Source: Hevea brasiliensis
Taxonomy: Eukaryota > Streptophyta > Magnoliopsida > Malpighiales > Euphorbiaceae
Assembly: GCF_030052815.1 (NCBI RefSeq)
Contig: NC_079501.1
Coordinates: 85,755,849-85,819,848 of the forward strand
DNA length: 64,000 nucleotides
Direction of reading: 5' to 3'
Below are positions 61,401-64,000 of the stretch, piece by piece. A model generated the notes under the pieces. It had not been told where the DNA came from, did no database searches, and was given only the letters and a program-made list of their open reading frames with translations. Position numbers and translations under genes: made by a program. Position 1 is the stretch's first letter; each line of letters starts with the position of its first letter.

Positions 61401-62694
61401 ATTATGAAGGAAGCACATGAATCTCCTTTTACTGTGCATCCTGGTGGTACTAAAATGTACAGAGGGCTAAAGGAGCATTACTGGTGGATGGGTATGAAGA
61501 GGGGTGTAGCTGATTTTGTTTCCAAATGCCTAACTTGTCAGCAAGTGAAGGCAGAACATCAAGTACCAGCTGGTTTGTTACATCCACTGCTAGTACCAGA
61601 ATGGAAATGGGAAAGAATAATTATGGATTTTGTGACGGGACTTACGAGGACATAGAAGAGTCATAATGCAGTATGGGTCATTGTTGACAGATTGACCAAG
61701 TTTGCTCACTTTCTGCCAGTCTGAATAGACTACAGTTTAGAAAGATTGGCCAAGTTGTACATTGATGAGATAGTAAGACTGCATGGAGTGCCAGTATCCA
61801 TTGTATCTGATAGAGATCCTAGGTTCACATCTAGATTCTGAGGTAGTCTTCAGAGAGCCCTAGGAACTAGATTGAACTTCAGCATGGCATTCCACCCACA
61901 GATAGATGGCCAGTCTGAGAGGGCAATTCAAATCTTGGAGGACATGTTACGGGCTTGTGTGATTGAGTTAGAGGGCAGTTGGGACGCACACTTACCTTTA
62001 ATTGAGTTTACTTATAACAACAGCTACCAATCAAGCATTAGGATGCCTCCATATGAAGCTTTGTAGGTAGGAAGTGCAGAACTCCCTTGTGTTGGGATGA
62101 AGTGGGTGAAAGAAATATGATTGGCCCAAAAATTATTCAACAACCTGAAGAGAAAATCATATTGATCAGAGATCGACTCAAGGCTACACTAGATCGTCAG
62201 AAGTCCTATATTGATCTGAAGAGGCAAGACATTGAGTATGCAGTGGATGAAAAGTATTCCTCAAGGTTTCCCCTTAGAAGAAAATTATGAGATTTGGCAG
62301 AAAGGGGAAACTGAGTCCTCGTTTCATCGGGTCATATGAGGTTCTGGAGAGAGTGGGTCCTCTGGCATACCATTTGGCACTACCTCCAAAGTTGGAGAAG
62401 ATACATAACGTCTTTCATGTATCTATGTTGAGGAGGTATAGATTCGACCCATCTCATGTACTACTAATGGAAGAAATTAAAGTAAATCCAGACCTCACAT
62501 ATGAGGAAGAACCCATAGAGATTCTGGCATATGAGGTAAAGCAGCTACGGAACAAGCAAATACCATTGTTTAAAGTGCTGTGGAATCATCATTCAGGCCA
62601 AGAGGCTAATTGGGAACGAGAGGAGGACATGAGGAGACAGCACCCATAGCTATTCAGAGATTGATGCCAGGTAAAATTTCAAGATGAAATTTAT

Positions 62695-62711
62695 TTTAAG
62701 GGAGGGAGAAT
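62695..62711 (+). other. Polypurine tract of Gypsy-C
   Basis: TTTAAGGGAGGGAGAAT directly before the TGTAACACTCC start of the 3' LTR. Confidence 0.85.
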
Positions 62712-64000
62712 TGTAACACTCCTATCTGCATAGCCTAGTATATTACACTGTTCCAGTGACCGGTGTCGGTCCAGATAATTAAAGAGATTAGAATCACATC
62801 TAAAATGCCTAGACAAGCACTAAATACAAATAATTAGTAATTGCTAGATAGCTAAGTATAAATAAGAAAAACAAAACATAAAAGGTTAAATGAGCAGGGA
62901 GTCACAGTGATGGATGACTTTCTCGGGAAGTGACTGCGAGGTCAGTCTTAACCTAAAATTTGAATCGGAAAATGTGACGTCGCCGTCCTTAGGACTATTA
63001 CGAACACAGTGGAAAAGAGAAAATCATAGGAAAGAATTGTTAAGTAGGTCAAATAATTAGGTCAGGGATCTGGAAGAAATATTGAATTATTTGCAAAGTG
63101 GGTGAAACCGACAAGGGGCAATTTGGTCAATTCACCCCTGGAGGTGACTCCTGACCTAACTGTCCAATAAAATCAGAGAAATAAAAATTTTGGAATATAG
63201 AATTAAACTAAAGAACTAATGGAAAAATAAATGAAAATAGAAAAGAGAAAAGAAAAGTTAATGCATCATCATAATGAGCTCATATGTGACATCATAAATA
63301 ATTTTAATTTTTCCTACCTAAATTGACCAAGTCAAAAGCATTACTAAAGACTTAAAAATACACCAAAAAAAAAAATCAGACCTCATCTTCCCCAAGTGGT
63401 TCCGCTACCATCTCCCATACCTCCTCCATGTGCAAACCTCCATGGAAGCTTGAGTTCAAGCTTGTAAACCCCCATTAAACCTCACTTTGTCCTCAAATTT
63501 CCCCATTAAAACTTGTTAGACCAACTTGAGAAAGCATTTGAAGAAGAAAGAAAGATGAAACAAGGAGTGAAATTGAAGAATTGAAGTTCAAGTGGAGGTA
63601 AGCAATTTACTTTGAAACTTTTGGTTTATTAGTTGTGTTTGTAGCTTAATTAACTTAGAAATTCACTTAAAAATCAAAGAAAACAATTGTTGGGGGACTT
63701 TTAGGGAATTTGGCTAGCCATCAAGGGAGTTTGAATTGAGTGATTTTGATGAAATGAAATGGTTAATTTAGGTGAATTAGAGGTGTAGATAATGAATATG
63801 TAAGTTAATTGCATTAAGTTCCAAGATTTAGTAATTAGGGTTCTTGAGTATTTTGACAATTGGGGAAAAATTGAGGAAATTGGTCAATTGATTCCATTGA
63901 CCTTAATGGAGTGAATAAATGGTCAATTATGACCATTTGTGGTGTGTGTGAATTGCTAGAACCAAGTTACAATTCAGATTAGTGAGAGTCACTATTCTAG
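62712..64000 (+). repeat. Gypsy-C 3' LTR (partial)
   Basis: The first 1289 bases of the LTR, aligning with 54043 onward. It shares the ACTGTTCC(A/G)GTGACC block near its start. The remainder lies beyond the window. Confidence 0.92.

Larger units (their letters stand above)
57678..62664 (+). pseudogene. gag-pol: Gypsy-C gag-pol with chromodomain, many stops
   Basis: ATG at 57678 (MEEGDHFIEQF) and final TGA at 62662-62664. Gag is interrupted by the TRIM (58052-58443) and resumes after it in the same frame if the TRIM and one CAATA are left out. The knuckle CFNCGGTGHFTKDC is intact (59069-59110). Protease has DPGSTHSYV (about 59371). RT has FIDD (60336-60347). RNase H reads IYTNHKSL in place of the usual DHKSL. 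Integrase keeps the HHCC residues, D, D and E (DGQSERAIQ) without an intron. The chromodomain has EEPIEILAYEVKQLRNKQ. At least eight Gln codons that are CAG in Gypsy-1 are TAG here (60054, about 60188, 61020, 61070, 61227, 61396, 61653, 62647), besides other stops and a shift near 62063. Confidence 0.92.
54043..64000 (+). mobile_element. Gypsy-C: Tekay/Del-type chromovirus, right end cut by the window
   Basis: Plus-strand element with 5' LTR 54043-57489, primer site, gag-pol with chromodomain, polypurine tract and the first 1289 bases of the 3' LTR (from 62712). Its coding region is closely related to Gypsy-1 (long shared blocks in protease, RT, RNase H and integrase), but the LTRs are much less similar. 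A TRIM sits in gag. The flanking GAAGC (54038-54042) is the expected target duplication, whose partner lies beyond the window. Confidence 0.94.

Overview
This is repeat-only eudicot nuclear DNA. It holds no host gene, no structural RNA gene, no CRISPR array and no prokaryotic feature. Every stretch can be assigned to a retrotransposon: Ty3/Gypsy elements of the chromodomain-bearing Tekay/Del type, one Athila-type Gypsy element, one Ty1/Copia element, one RTE-type LINE, one solo LTR and one tiny TRIM. The AT-rich, heavily nested layout, the tRNA-iMet primer sites and the clades present all point to a dicot. The species cannot be read from the sequence; a Euphorbiaceae-like tree would fit but is only a guess.

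The layout is a set of nested boxes. The outermost visible layer is an old Athila-type element on the plus strand (right part at 45672-54042; its left part lies before base 1). Into its gag an intron-bearing chromovirus, 'Gypsy-A' (minus strand), inserted; its pieces lie at 11403-12043, 21974-22548, 36862-37864 and 41171-45671. Gypsy-A was then hit by four insertions: Gypsy-1 (minus, 1-11402, cut by the window start), a 9.9 kb Copia element (12044-21973, target duplication CTTCT), an RTE LINE (22549-36861, 14-bp target duplication) and an element now reduced to a solo LTR (37865-41170, duplication GATTT). The LINE is itself split by the complete element Gypsy-B (24584-35589, duplication ATTGG). 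On the right, Gypsy-C (plus, 54043 to beyond 64000) sits in the Athila 3' LTR, and a complete 392-bp TRIM (58052-58443, duplication CAATA) sits in the gag of Gypsy-C.

Gypsy-A, Gypsy-B and the solo LTR form one family with LTRs of 3.1-3.3 kb. A and B share a short GT-AG interval inside the integrase reading frame that looks like a spliceosomal intron. Gypsy-1 and Gypsy-C form a second, intronless family with very similar coding regions but strongly diverged LTRs. No copy has an intact gag-pol: all carry stops, frameshifts or lost catalytic residues, and Gypsy-C shows a striking run of CAG-to-TAG changes. The points most worth a second look are the integrase intron, the clean nesting order given by target duplications, the hairpin-rich spacer of the Athila element, the G-box cluster in the Copia LTR, and a core motif shared by LTRs of otherwise different families. 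I saw no sign of a new multi-gene system.
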